Positions 31,791 through 43,017 of a DNA stretch of 64,000 bases are shown here, piece by piece; positions within the stretch are counted from its first letter, which is position 1, and each line of letters begins with the position of its first letter. Location: contig NC_134436.1 of assembly GCF_030867145.1 (NCBI RefSeq), forward strand, positions 4,092,001 to 4,156,000, in the 5' to 3' direction. The notes under the pieces were generated by a model, which ran no database searches, was not told where the DNA came from, and saw only the letters and a program-made list of their open reading frames with translations. This DNA comes from Opisthocomus hoazin (taxonomy: Eukaryota > Chordata > Aves > Opisthocomiformes > Opisthocomidae). The translations under genes and the position numbers were made by a program.

Positions 31791-33446
31791 ATCATAGAGT
31801 CATAGGATGGTTTGGATTGGAAGGGATCCTAAAATCATCTATCTCCAACCGCCCTCCAATGAGCTGCGACATCTTCCGCTAGATCAGGTTTCTCAAAGCC
31901 CCATCCAGCCTGCCCTTTCACACTTCCAGGGATGGGGCATCCAGAACTTCCCTGCGTAACTTGTCCTAGTGTCTCACCCCCATCACAGTAAAGAATTTCT
32001 TCCTAATTTCTAAACTGAAAATGTCCTATTTCATTTAAAATCGTTACCCCTCGTCCTATCACTACACTCCCTGACAAAGAGTCCCTGCTCATCTTTCCTG
32101 TAGACCCCCTTTAAGTAGTGGAAGGCCGCTCTAAGGTTCTCTCCGGAGCCGTCTCTTCTGTAGACTGAAGAACCCAAGCTCTCTCAGGCTGTCCTCATAG
32201 GGGAAGTGCTCCAGCACCCTGATCATCTTTGTGGCTTTCCTCTGGATGCGCATAAGAAAGCCCATGTCTTTCTTATTCTGTGTACCCCAAAGCTGAACAC
32301 AGTGCTTCAGGTGGGGTGTCACAAGAGCAGAGTAGAGGGGAAGAATGCCCTCCCTCGAGCTGCTGGCCACACTTCTTTTGATGCAGTCCAGGATGATTTG
32401 CTTTCTGGGCTGTGAGCAGACATTGCCTGTTCATATTCAGGTTTCATCCACCAATACCCCCAAATACCTTCTCCACAGGGCTACTCTCAATCCACTCATT
32501 GCCCAGCCTGTATCCATGTTTGGAATTGCCCTGACCCAGGTGTAGGTCCTTGCACTTGGCCTTGTTGACCTTCATGAGGTTTGCACAGCCCCACCTCTGT
32601 AGCCTGTCATGGTCCCTGTGAATGACATCCCTTCCCATGTCATTGTAACCTGTCTTCTCAGGTTACAATGAGCTTGGTATCATCTGCAAACTTGCTGAAG
32701 GTACACTCAATCCCCCCCATGTCCCGACAAAGTTGTTAAATAGTGCTGGTCCCAGTGAGGACTGCTGAGGGACACCACTCATCACTGATGTCCACCTGGA
32801 CATCGAGCCACTGACCACAACTCTTTGAGTGCAACCATCCAGCCAGTGCCTTTTCCACCCAATGGTGCACCGCTCAAATCTATGCCTCTCTGTTTTAGAG
32901 ACAAGGATGTTGTGCAAGACTATAAAATGCTTTGTACAAGTCTAAGTAGATGATGTTAATCATCTTCCCTTATCCAACAATGTGGTAATCCTGTCATAGA
33001 AGGCCACCAAATTTGTCAGGCACAATTTGCTGCTAGTGAAGCCATGTTGGCTGTCAGCAGTCATGTCTCTGTTTTCCATGTACCTTAGGATAGTTTCCAG
33101 GAGGATCTGCTCCATGATCTTGCTGGGCATAGAGGTGAGACTGACTTGCCTGTAGTTCTGTGGGTGTTCCTTGTGTCCCATTTTAAACAAGAAGGTTAGG
33201 TTTCCCCTTTTCCAGTCAGTGGGAACTTGAGCAGTCTGCCACGACTTGTCAAAGATGATGGATAGTGGCTTAGCAACTTCATCTACTGGTTCCCTCAGGG
33301 CCCTCAGATGCTTCTCATGAGGTCCCATGGACTTGTGCACATTCAGGTTCCTTAGATGGTCTCCAACCTGATCTTCCCCTACGGCGGGCGGTACTCCATT
33401 TTCCCAGCTGAGGTGTGCTGTTCCAGCTGTGAGTTGTTCCACCATA
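31791..33446 (-). mobile_element. CR1 LINE, minus strand, second copy
   Basis: Duplicate of 3744-5399 with the same 5' truncation and the same broken reverse transcriptase ([32 protein letters not shown]). It arose by segmental duplication, not by new transposition, because the flanks and the neighbouring CR1 are shared. Confidence 0.93.
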
Positions 33447-34704
33447 GAACCAGCATGGCTTCACCAAGAGCAGGTCCTGCCTGACCAACCTAGTGGCCTT
33501 CTATGATGGAGTGACTGTGTCGGTGGAAAGGGGAAAAGCAGTGGATGTCATCTGTCTGGACTTCTGTAAAGCCTTCAACACAGTCCCCCACAACATCCTT
33601 CTCTTTAAATTGGGGAGATACAGATTTGGTGGGTAGACTGTTCAGTGCATAGAAATTGGTTGAATGGTCACAGCCAGAGGGCAGTGGTCAACATCTTGCT
33701 GTCCAAATGAACATGAGTGACAAGTGGTGTCCCCCAGGAGTATGTGCTGGCAGCGGTGCTGTTAAATATCTTCATTAATGACACAGGGAGTGGGATTGAG
33801 TGCACCCTCAAGAACTTTGCAACTGGTACCAAACTGAGCAATGCAGTTGACACACCAGAAGGATGGGATGCCATGCAGAGGGACCTGGAGAAGCTGGAGA
33901 GGTGGACCTGTGTGAACCTTGTGATGTTCAACAAGGCCAAATGCAGGGTCCTGCACCTTGTTTGGGGAAACTCCCAGTATCATACAGGCTCGGGGATGAA
34001 GGGATGGAGCACAGCCCTGCCGAGAAGGACTTGTGGGTACTGATGGATGAAAAGCCGGACATGAGCTGACAACGTGCTCTCGCAGTCCAGAACACCAACT
34101 GTACTCTGGGCTGCATCAAAAGTAGCGTGGCCAGCAGGTCGAGGGAGGTGATTCTGAGGCTCTATTGTGCTCTGGTGAGACCTCACCTGGAGTCCTGCTG
34201 CCAGCTCTGGAGCCCTCATCACAAGAAGGACGTGGTACTGTTGGAGAGGGCCAGAGGAAGGCCACAAAAATGATCAGAGGGATGGAGCTCATCTGCTATG
34301 AGGAAAGACTGAGAGAGTTGGGATTGTTCAGCCTGGAGAAGAGAAGGCTGGAGGGAGACATTATTGTAGCTTTTCAGTACTTAAAGAGGGCCTACAGGAA
34401 AGATGGGGATAATCTATTTATCAAGGCCTGTTGTGACAGGACGAACAATAAGGATTTTAAACTCAGGGAGGGTAGATTTAGACTGGATATAAGGAAGAAA
34501 TGCTTCACAGCAAGGAAATTGAAACACTGGAATGGGTTGCCCAGAGAGGTAGTGCAGGCCCCATCCCTGGAAGCATTCAAGGCGAGGCTGGATGGGGCTC
34601 TGAATAACCTGATCTGCTTAAAGATGTCCCTGCTCACGGCAGGGGCTTTGGGCTAGATGACCTCTAAAGGTCCCTTCCAACCCAAAGCATTCTACATCTC
34701 TGTG
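33447..34704 (+). mobile_element. CR1 LINE, plus strand, second copy
   Basis: Duplicate of 5400-6657. From about 34385 it differs more from its partner than the rest of the duplication does. Here the end reads [20 protein letters not shown], closer to the usual CR1 form, where the left copy has [20 protein letters not shown]. Confidence 0.93.
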
Positions 34705-35326
34705 AGACTAAAATTAATGCCAATTGTGAGGAGAGGTGCCACAATCTGAGCTTTTGAGATGCTCTTGCGTCCAGAGCATTTCTTGTCTAAAACTCTGTCC
34801 TCGTCCTCTTTGATTCTCCTCCAGAAGAGACATGATGCAAGGGTACCATTGGGACTTCAGGGATTTCTCTACATGTGATGTAGTTTCTCCATTGTGGTTG
34901 GCCCACCAGAGTCACTATGAAAGTAGGGATGGCAATATGGACTTTTCCTATGTTCTTTTTCCAAGTATGTTGTAACTGTAGCTCACAGTAGAAAGTGTTC
35001 AGGCAGCGGAGTCTGACCCAAGGTACGTGTTAGAAATGGTCATTTCCTTTTCTTACTTCCCCTTTTCCCCAGGCTGTGGACTGCATTCCTTGTCAGTGAA
35101 GTGCCATGTTACACACTGGCCTGTTCTGATGTTCTTTCAATATTTCCATCAGCAGCGACAACCTTAAAGAATCCTTGTTGACCTTCTTTTCAACAACAGC
35201 AACATATTCCTGAATTTGTCTTACAAATTAGATATCATCCATTACAGTGCTGTGCTCGTCAGCATTTGGGTTATGCTCTCACAACATAAAATCAGCGGCC
35301 ATTTGCATTAGAGCTGTCCCAACTCA
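34705..35326. repeat. spacer modules between CR1 copies, second copy
   Basis: Copy of 6658-7280, no gene. It lies in the patch of raised divergence between the two duplication copies (for example ATTTGCATTAGAGCTGTCCC against GCCACTAGAGCTGTCCC). Confidence 0.8.
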
Positions 35327-36515
35327 TTGGATTTATGAAGGGCATATCCTGCTTGACTAAGCTGGTCTCTTTCTATGAGAAGATGACCCGCTTAGTGAAT
35401 GAGGGAAAGGCGGTGGATGTTGTTTACCTGGGTGTCAGTAAAGCTTTTGTCACCCTTTTCCACAGCGTTCTTCTGGAGAAACTGGCTGCTCCTGGCTTGG
35501 ACAGGTGTACTGTTTGCTGGGTGAAATTCTGGCTGGATGGCTGGTCCCAGAGTGGTGGTGGAGTTAAATCCAGTTGGCAGCTGGTCACAAGTGGTGTTAC
35601 CCAGGGCTCAGGATCGGAGCCATTTCTGTTTACTGCCTTTATCAGTGGTGAGGATGAGGAGATCGAGTGCGCATTGATCTGTCTGAGGGTAGAGAGTCTC
35701 TTCTGAGGGGTGTGGACAGGTGGGATCAACGGGCTGAGGCTGACTGCATAAGATTCAACAAGGCTAAGTGCTGGGTCCTGCACATGGGTCACAAAGTCCC
35801 ATGCAATGCTACAGGCTTGGGGAAGAGTGGCTGGAAAGCTGGCCATCGGAAAAGGACTTGGGGGTGCTGGTCGACAGCCAGTTGAATATGAGGCAGCAGT
35901 GTGCCCAGGTGGCCAAAGTGGCCAATAGTATGCTGGCTTGTGTCAGAAATAGTGTGGCCAGCAGGACTAGGGAAGTGATCACCCCTTTGTACTCAGCACT
36001 GGTGAGGCCGCACCTTGAGTACTGTGTTCAGTTTTGGGCCCCTCACTGCAAGAAAGACATGGAGGCGCTGGAGCATGAGGAAAGAAGGGTGACGAAGCTG
36101 GTGAAGGGTCTGGAGTGCAAGTCCTATGAGGAGCTGCTGAGGGAACTAGGGTTGTTTTGTCTGGAGAAAAGGAGGGTGAAGGGAGTTCTCTAAAATTAAG
36201 TGAAAGGAGGTTGGAACGAGGTGGGTGTTGGTCTTTTTTCCACAGTAGCAAGTGACCGGATGAGAGGAAATGGCCTGGAGTTGTTCCAGGGGAGTTTTAG
36301 ATTGCGTATTAGGAAACATTTCTTCACGGGAAGGGTTGTCAAACATTGGAACAGGCTGCCCAGGGAAGTGGTTGAGTCAACATCCCTGGAGGTATTTAAA
36401 AGATGTAGTGCTTAGGGACATTGATTTAGTGGTGGACTTGGCAGTGTGAAGTGAAAGGTTGGACTCGATGGTCTCGAGGGTCTTTTCCAATGTAAATATT
36501 TCTATGATTTTATGA
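35327..36515 (+). mobile_element. CR1 LINE, plus strand, second copy of the 7281 element
   Basis: Duplicate of 7281-8472. The front half (to about 35900) has many differences from its partner, and the right half has few. The same RT fragment (ISCLTKLVSFYEKMTRLVNE) and the C-terminal block [20 protein letters not shown] are present; the element is broken. Confidence 0.93.
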
Positions 36516-39430
36516 CCATCTTTGGAAATAGTATTGCTCCCAAGTGTGTAGCATTTCGATCTGAGATTGCTGAAGCATTGCCAAACATGAAGTGTCAGCT
36601 GCAGAGGGTCTGCTGGACACCAGGCAGGCGATAGGATATGTATGTTTTTCCATGGTGGTCTCATTGATGTAAGGGTCTGCAAAAGCTGGGGTGAACAGAA
36701 ACAGTGGTATATTCATGGAGGTGAATGTGGCAGTGGCACTGAGTAGTGCTGGGCATGTCCTGATATGAAGGTGACCTTGAGCAATGAGAAGATTTGTCTG
36801 AGGGAGCTGGAAATCCTCAGGAAGAGCACGGGCCATGTCTTCAGCCAAGAGTGGGAGGTGATCTGCTTGTCTTGAGAGTGCATTTCCTAATGAGTGGGGA
36901 GTGGAGGATGCCTCGGGGCAAGCATGAGGCAGGAAGGGCATGGAGTGCTCCTGCCCAGGTTCTTTTCCCAGGCACCAAGGGTCCGGAGCTGGAAGCCTTC
37001 TGAATCTTGAGGTAGTTACATGGTACTGAAATGTCCACCATGTCCTTTGAGGTTATGCAGATCTCCCACCAGAGACCTTCACTTGTGCTGCTGCCTGATT
37101 GATGTAGAAACTGTGTTGGTGAGAGGGGATGAGATGCAGACTGTGAAATACTGTCTGATAAACCATTTCCTGCCTGTTTTGAGAAGGGTGTTGTGGGAGG
37201 GCAATGCTTCATTCTGCTATCCTTGTGTAGTGGTGGGCATCTACCAGGAGCTTCCACAGCCGTTGATGTTGCCATGATGGTTACTTGCTCCTCCTCAGGT
37301 GGGATTTGTGAGTGGATGTGATGAGGAGGAGGATGTAATCTGTGTGTGCTTGACTTGCTGTAGTTGTGCACTTGCACAGTCAGCCTCAGTTCAGATGCTG
37401 AGTCCCCTTGTCATGCTTAACTGAGATATGTGCACATACATGCCAAATCCTTCACAGCAAGCCAGCTCTGGTTTTCTATGTAGAAATTCTCCCACCCAGT
37501 TGATACAGTGAGTGCGCTTGCACTTCAGCGTTTGGAGTGGTCCTCTCAAAGAATAAAATCTGTGTGGACTGAGAATGGGTTTCATTGCTGAGGCATGCTG
37601 TTGTGGTGGAGCAGTGTCTGGGTGTTGTGGCAGCGATCCTCTGAGCAGCATGGAGTATGGTTTGGGGCATCCATCACAGGGAGGGCAACTTCGAGTGGGG
37701 AGGAATCTCCTGTCTGAAAAAGGAGATGCCGTGTAGAACATGAACTGTGTCATTGGCGAAGAACTGGAGAAAGTCTGCTTAGGAAATGTCTCATTTCCCA
37801 GGGCTTGGGATAGAGGATTCCAGTAGAAAACCTTGGGCAGATGCCGGGTACACAGGATGCTTGCCTGGGATCCTGTCAGGAGCTCCAGAAGTCCTGCATA
37901 TCCTCATGCCTTGGTGTTGCGTGTGCTATTCCAGCCAGATGTGAAGAGATCTGCCATACTCAGCTTTGATCACTTGTTTTTGACGGGGAACGGTGTTGGT
38001 GAAATGGAAGCTTTTCCAAATCTCAGTCAAGTTTGGCCAGCCTTCTCTGAATCTCTCCTTGGTTATCTTTCTGCTATTAGTCTTTCTAGGGAGTGCTGTA
38101 TGTATTCAAGAAGCTTTTTTTCTTCTCTCTCCTTGGCAATATGTTGGTAACAGTGGATGAAACGCAGACTGCTGAATTTTGGCATCTTTCAGGTGGCAGA
38201 GTTCAGGCAGTTGGCCGTCAGTGTGGGGGATGGCTTTTCCAGTCTCCTGAGCTAAGATTGTTGTTGAGAGAATGCCCTTAGCTTTCAGGTGTCCCTCCTG
38301 CTTCCACTGTGATAGAAGTGCATAAGGGAGCACTGCACGCTGTCTGGTGATTTCAAGACTTTTGCAGAAGGTGCGTCATTTTTTCTGTCCATCTGCCCCA
38401 GAAATCTCTGATAAAGTTAAGGGAAAACGTCCCTTAGAACCATCTCACCTCACCTGAAAATTTTTCGTTTGTTTGTGTTTAATGGAGAAGCATCCGGTGA
38501 TTGTACAGGTAAGTCACTCCTAGCTAAAGGAGATGTGTTTGAGAGACAGATGTACTTTTGCTCCTGTTCGGTCTTGGATTGAGCGTTGACTGGGTTGGGA
38601 GTAGGACTCGATGATCCTTATGGGTCCCAGCCAACTGGAGATATTCGACGATTCTATGATAGGACCAGCAAAGCACCACTGGCTGCTCTCATTCTTTTCT
38701 TGCTGCTTCCAGGCACAGTGTGAGCAAGTGAGAGCAAGCTTGAATGGAGGAGGGACTTTAATGCATTTCTTGGAATGGGTGTGTTGGGAGTTGAGGGGAT
38801 GTTCTCAGTGAAAATGTCCGCGTGTTGCCTTTGTTGCTTTTGATGGGTGGCTCACGCTACATGAATGCGAAGTGTTCTGTTGGGACTAATACCTGTGGGT
38901 ACCAAGATTCTTGCTGTGTTGTTCTGGCAGAGCGTGCCTGCCTGAAAGGAGAAGCAAGAGCTTGGCAGGTGGAAGTGAGTCCAGAGGAACAGCTGTGAAT
39001 TGAGATACATGAGGAGTGGTCGGAAGCTGCAGTTGCCCCATTCTTTTTTTGCCTTCTTGGAGGACTGTGGTGCTGGGCTCTGATGGATTTGAGTTCTGGA
39101 ATGAAAGATTCCCCTGGGCTGTTTGGACTCATTGTAGCCTTTTTGCATAGATGTCCAAGCACCTGGGGTTTGGGCTTGTGTTTCCTAGGGAGGTAGCTTC
39201 TCTTCCTTGAGAGGAGAGGGGCTGAACAGTGTGGTCTTTCTCGGGAAGGGGACAGAAGAGGAGGTGCAGGGGGAGTCTGTGTGTCTTGTGTAGACTGTAG
39301 GAAGGCAGGGAAGTTGTTCGTCATCTGGAGAGATGGAAGGCAGCAGGGAAAAGGAATGAGAGTTCTTGCCAGAGGGCCCATTTGTACTCCATGACGAAGT
39401 TGATGAAATTGTATAGAAAACAGTTTGTTC
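36516..39430. repeat. spacer modules upstream of exon 3
   Basis: Copy of 8473-11387 in the same module order, no gene seen. The CAG|GTAAGT donor-like site is kept at about 38508-38516, as is the pyrimidine tract with CTTCCAG before GCACAGTGTGAGC near 38690-38725. Right of about 38966 divergence from the left copy rises. Confidence 0.8.
38584..38662 (+). mobile_element. short CR1 3' tail, second copy
   Basis: Duplicate of 10541-10619, with the same GGACTCGATGATCCTTATGG and GATTCTATGATAG end. Confidence 0.75.
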
Positions 39431-39783
39431 AAGGAGACAAAGCAAAGGCAAAGACAGAAGAAGAAGGGGAGGGGAGACAGGACAGGGAATGGAAGATGAG
39501 GAGAAGAAGGGGGAAGAAGAGAAGGAAGGAAAGAGCAACGCAGAGGAAGAGAAGCAAAGAACACCGAAGGAAGCAATACAAAGAAAGAAGGGAGAAAAAG
39601 GAGGAAACAATAAACGAGTTTAATAGCATGCACTGGCACTCTTATGCGAGGAAAGAAATAGAAAAAGAAGAGCAAGAAAATCGAAAGAGAGATTGTAGGA
39701 AGGAATGAAGCAAGGAAGTAATTAAAGAAGGAAGGAAGGCGACAAATAGGAGACAGAAAGAAAGAAAAAAAGTGCGAAGGCGA
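39431..39783 (+). repeat. purine-rich tract 1 upstream of exon 3
   Basis: G/A-rich + strand closely matching the tract before exon 1 (GAAGAAGGGGAGGGGAGACA shared), with a small number of differences. Confidence 0.85.
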
Positions 39784-39960
39784 TTACGAGCACACAGCAA
39801 CCTCACCTGTAGTCGCTGAACGGAGCTGATCCCTAACAGCCTCCCCCTTGATCAGAGCACCGCGCTCCGGCGCTGATGCCCCGTCATTAGCGCTGATGGC
39901 TGCGACTTTGATGGTGTCCGCCGCAGCGCCGGAGGCGACTGGGGAGCTGCCAGCAGGAAT
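39784..39960. promoter_or_regulatory. conserved block between purine tracts, exon 3 copy
   Basis: Counterpart of 11758-11935 with the same core (CATTAGCGCTGATGGCTGCG). On the minus strand both exon-like boundaries are present: CTGGCAG after a pyrimidine tract, and CAG|GTGAGG at the other end, with an open frame of similar length between them. The donor differs in sequence from the exon 1 copy (GTGAGG against GTAAGG) but both match consensus. Confidence 0.5.
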
Positions 39961-40285
39961 AAAGAAGAGAGGAGGATGGAATGAAAAGGGAAAGAGGACT
40001 AAATGATAGGGCACGGCAGGGCACGAACGAAAAGGAAGAGAAGAAAGTAGAAAAAGAAGGGGGGAAATAAGTGAGAAGGACAGAAAAGAAGAAAGATAAT
40101 TGAAGGAAGGAAGAAACAGAAAAGGAAAAAGAAGGAGGAAGAAGGAAAGAAAGGAAGCAGTGGAAATAAAGAAAAATTAAGCACGAAAAAGAAATGAAGG
40201 AAAGAGATGGAAGAAGAAGAAGAAAGAGGAAGAAGAAAAAAGAAGGAGAAAGAAGAAGGGAGAGGAAGGCAGAGGCGAGCGAGAA
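39961..40285 (+). repeat. purine-rich tract 2 upstream of exon 3
   Basis: G/A-rich + strand (GAAGAAAGTAGAAAAAGAAG, GGAAGAAGGAAAGAAAGGAA). It contains an ATG at 40207 that is in frame with the exon, considered under the rejected items. Confidence 0.8.
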
Positions 40286-40542
40286 GGCGAGGAGCGCGGG
40301 GCCAGGTCGCGGGCGAGCGCGGGGAGCGTGAGAGGCGTCGGAGCAGCACACGGTGTCGCTGCAGGCTCAGAAACGGCGGCGGAGCGGCGAGGCGGCCCCG
40401 CCCCAGTGCGGCGGAGAGCCCGGCTGTGAGCGCGGGGGGGGCGGCGCGGGGCGGGCAGGAGAGCCGGTGCGTCCGGGCGGCGGCGGCGGCGGCGGCGGGG
40501 AGCCGTGCGGGGCCCGTGCGGGTGGCAGCGGCGGCAGCGGCG
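40286..40542 (+). promoter_or_regulatory. promoter and 5' UTR of PCDHA variable exon 3
   Basis: CpG-rich. Candidate CSE at 40340-40367 with CGCT at 40357-40360, 186 bp before the ATG; the extra spacing comes from a longer G run and a longer GCG repeat in the leader (CGGGCGGCGGCGGCGGCGGC). Confidence 0.6.
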
Positions 40543-43017
40543 ATGTGCGCGTGGTGGGGAGCCGTGTTGCGGGTGCTGGTGCTGCAGGCGTCCTGGGCGC
40601 TGGGCGGCGGGCAGGTGCGGTACTCGGTGCCGGAGGAAGCGAAGGCCGGGACGGTGGTGGGCCGTCTGTGGCAGGACCTGGGCCTGGAGGCGGGCGATGC
40701 GGAGGCGCGGCGTCTGCGGCTGGTGGCGCAGGGCCGTCGGGCGAGCGTGGAGGTGAGCGGGGCGAGCGGGGCGCTGGTGGTGAGCTCGCGGCTGGACCGG
40801 GAGGAGCTGTGCGGGAAGAGCGCACCGTGCGCCGTGCGCCTGGAGGTGCTGGTGGAGCGGCCGCTGCGCGTCTTCCACGTGGAGCTGGAGGTCACGGACA
40901 TCAACGACAACGCCCCGCTCTTCCCCGTTGCCCAGAGAAACCTCAGCATCGCTGAATTAACAACGGTGCCGGGGTCTCGTTTCCCGCTGGAGGGCGCGTC
41001 GGATGCAGATATCGGAGCCAACGCGCAGCTCTCGTACACCCTCAGCCCAAGCGAGCATTTCGCTTTGGATTTACAGCGCGCTGAACAACACCGGGACTCG
41101 CTCTTTCTCGTACTCACGAAAGCGCTGGATCGCGAGACGCTGGCTGTGCACCGGTTGTTGCTGACAGCGAGCGACGGTGGCCGGCCGCCGCTGACGGGCA
41201 CACTGGAGCTGTTGATCTCGGTGCTGGACGCCAACGACAACGCTCCCCAGTTCAACCAGTCGGTGTATAAAGTTCAGCTGCCGGAGAGCGCTGTGGAGGG
41301 AACGCTGGTGCTGCGGGTGAACGCCACGGATCCGGACGAGGGAAGTAATGGCGAAATAACGTTCACTGCGAGCAATACTTTTCCCCCACAGGGATTAAAG
41401 CTTTTCATTTTAGATCCGAAGACAGGAGAGGTGAGACTGACGGGCTCCCTGGACTTTGAAGACGTCCCTTCATACGAGATAAATATCGAAGCGACAGACA
41501 AGGGGACGCCCCCGCTGTCGGGTCACTGCAAGATGGTGGTGGCGGTGCTGGACGTGAACGACAACGCGCCGGAGGTGTGGGTGACGTCGCTGTCGGTGCC
41601 GGTGCCGGAGGACGCGGCGGTGGGGACGGTGGTGGCGCTGCTGAGCGTGTCGGACCGGGACTCGGGGGCGAACGGGCGGGTGCGGTGCGCGGTGTGGCCG
41701 TCGTCGCCGTTCGGGCTGGTGGCGAGGTTCGCGGGCTCGTACTCGCTGGTGCTGCGGGAGGCGCTGGACCGGGAGCGCGTGTCGGAGTACGCGGTGGAGG
41801 TGCGTGCGGAGGACGGCGGGGCGCCGCCGCTGCGCGCCAGCCGCGGGTTGCGTGTGCCGGTGTCGGACGTGAACGACAACGCGCCGGCGTTCGCGCAGGC
41901 CGTGTACACGGTGCTGGCGCGGGAGAACAACGCGGCGGGCGCGGAGCTGGCGCGTCTGTGGGCGCGGGACCCGGACGAGGCGGGCAACGGGCGCGTGAGC
42001 TACTCGTTGGGGGAGGGCGGCGTCGGGGTGGCGTCTGTGGGCGGGGGGTGGCGGTCGGCGTCGAGCTACGTGTCGGTGGACGCGGAGAGCGGTCGGCTGT
42101 GGGCGCTGCAGCCGCTGGACTACGAGGAGGTGCAGGTGCTGCAGTTCGAGGTGCGGGCGGTGGACGCAGGGGAGCTGCCGCTATGCGGCAACGCCACGGT
42201 GCAGCTGTTCGTGGTGGACGAGAACGACAACGAGCCGTCGCTGCTGTCGGGCGTGGGCGGCGGGCCGGTCGTGGGGTCGTCGGGTGCGGGTTTCTCGGGT
42301 GCGGGTTCGGGGGCGCTGTGGGCGTGGGCGGCGTGGGGTGCGCCGGCGGGGCAGGTGGTGGCGAAGATCCGCGCGGTGGACGCGGACTCGGGCTATAACG
42401 CGTGGCTGCGCTACGAGCTGTTGGAGCCGCGGGGGAAGGGCGCGTTCCGCGTGGGGCTGTACAGCGGCGAGGTGAGCACGGCGCGGGCGCTGGAGGAGGC
42501 GGACGGCCCTCGGCAGAGGCTGGTGATCGTGGTGCGGGACCACGGGGAGCCGGCGCGCTCGGCCACGGCGACGCTGAGCGTGTCGCTGGTGGAGGGCGCC
42601 GAGGCGGCGCTGGCGGCCGCGGGCTCGTCCGCGTCGTCGTCGTCGTCGTCGGTGGCGGGATCGGGGTCGGGGCTGCGTCCGGCGGCGGGCGCGGAGGGCG
42701 GCTCGGCGTCGGCGACGAACGTGTGGCTGGTGGTGGCCATCTGCGCGGTGTCGAGCCTGTTCGTGCTGGCGGTGGTGCTGTACGGGGCGTCGCGGTGGGC
42801 GCCGCGGGCGGCCGTGCTGTCGGGTCCCGGTCCGGCGACGCTGGTGTGCGCCAGCGAAGTGGGGAGCTGGTCGTACTCGCAGCGCCAGAGCCGGAGCCTG
42901 TGCGTGGCGGACGGCGCGGGCAAGAGCGACCTGATGGTGTTCAGCCCCAACTTCCCGCCGCCGCCCGGCGCCGCGGCGAAGGAGACGCAACCGGAGGCAC
43001 CCGCTGTCCTGGACACG
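40543..43017 (+). CDS. PCDHA: protocadherin alpha, variable exon 3 of the window
   Basis: Complete variable exon of 825 codons. Signal peptide MCAWWGAVLR and EC1 match exon 2, with CGKSAPC kept and no RGD. Divergence begins in mid-EC2 (SPSEHFALDLQRAEQHRDSL) and covers EC3: LPESAVEGTLVLRVNATDPD, DEGSNGEITFTASNTFPPQG, LDPKTGEVRLTGSLDFEDVP and YEINIEATDKGTPPLSGHCK. From EC4 (DVNDNAPEVWVTSLSVPVPE) onwards it is again almost the same as the others. EC5 ends DENDNEP. The EC5-EC6 linker reads GSSGAGFSGAGSGALW. The pre-membrane serine run is longer than in exons 1 and 2 and contains SSVAGSGSG. It ends at ACG|GTGAGT. From 42397 to the donor and beyond it is identical, by eye, to exon 4. The upstream region groups with exon 1 through the 28 kb duplication. 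Confidence 0.95.

Larger units (their letters stand above)
28048..38966. repeat. segmental duplication, right copy
   Basis: The partner of 1-10925, in direct orientation. The spacing of 28 kb spans two complete variable exons and all their spacers, so the event duplicated a two-exon unit. Close similarity fades in the module before the purine tract: GGCAGGTGGAAGTGAGTCC at 38963-38981 against a longer, different stretch at 10920-10950. Confidence 0.92.

Noticed and set aside
40207-40542. Upstream in-frame ATG that would extend exon 3 by 112 codons
   Set aside because: The extension is Lys/Glu/Arg-rich sequence from the purine tract and leader, would bury the signal peptide, and arises only because a longer G run changes phase; the other exons do not have it.
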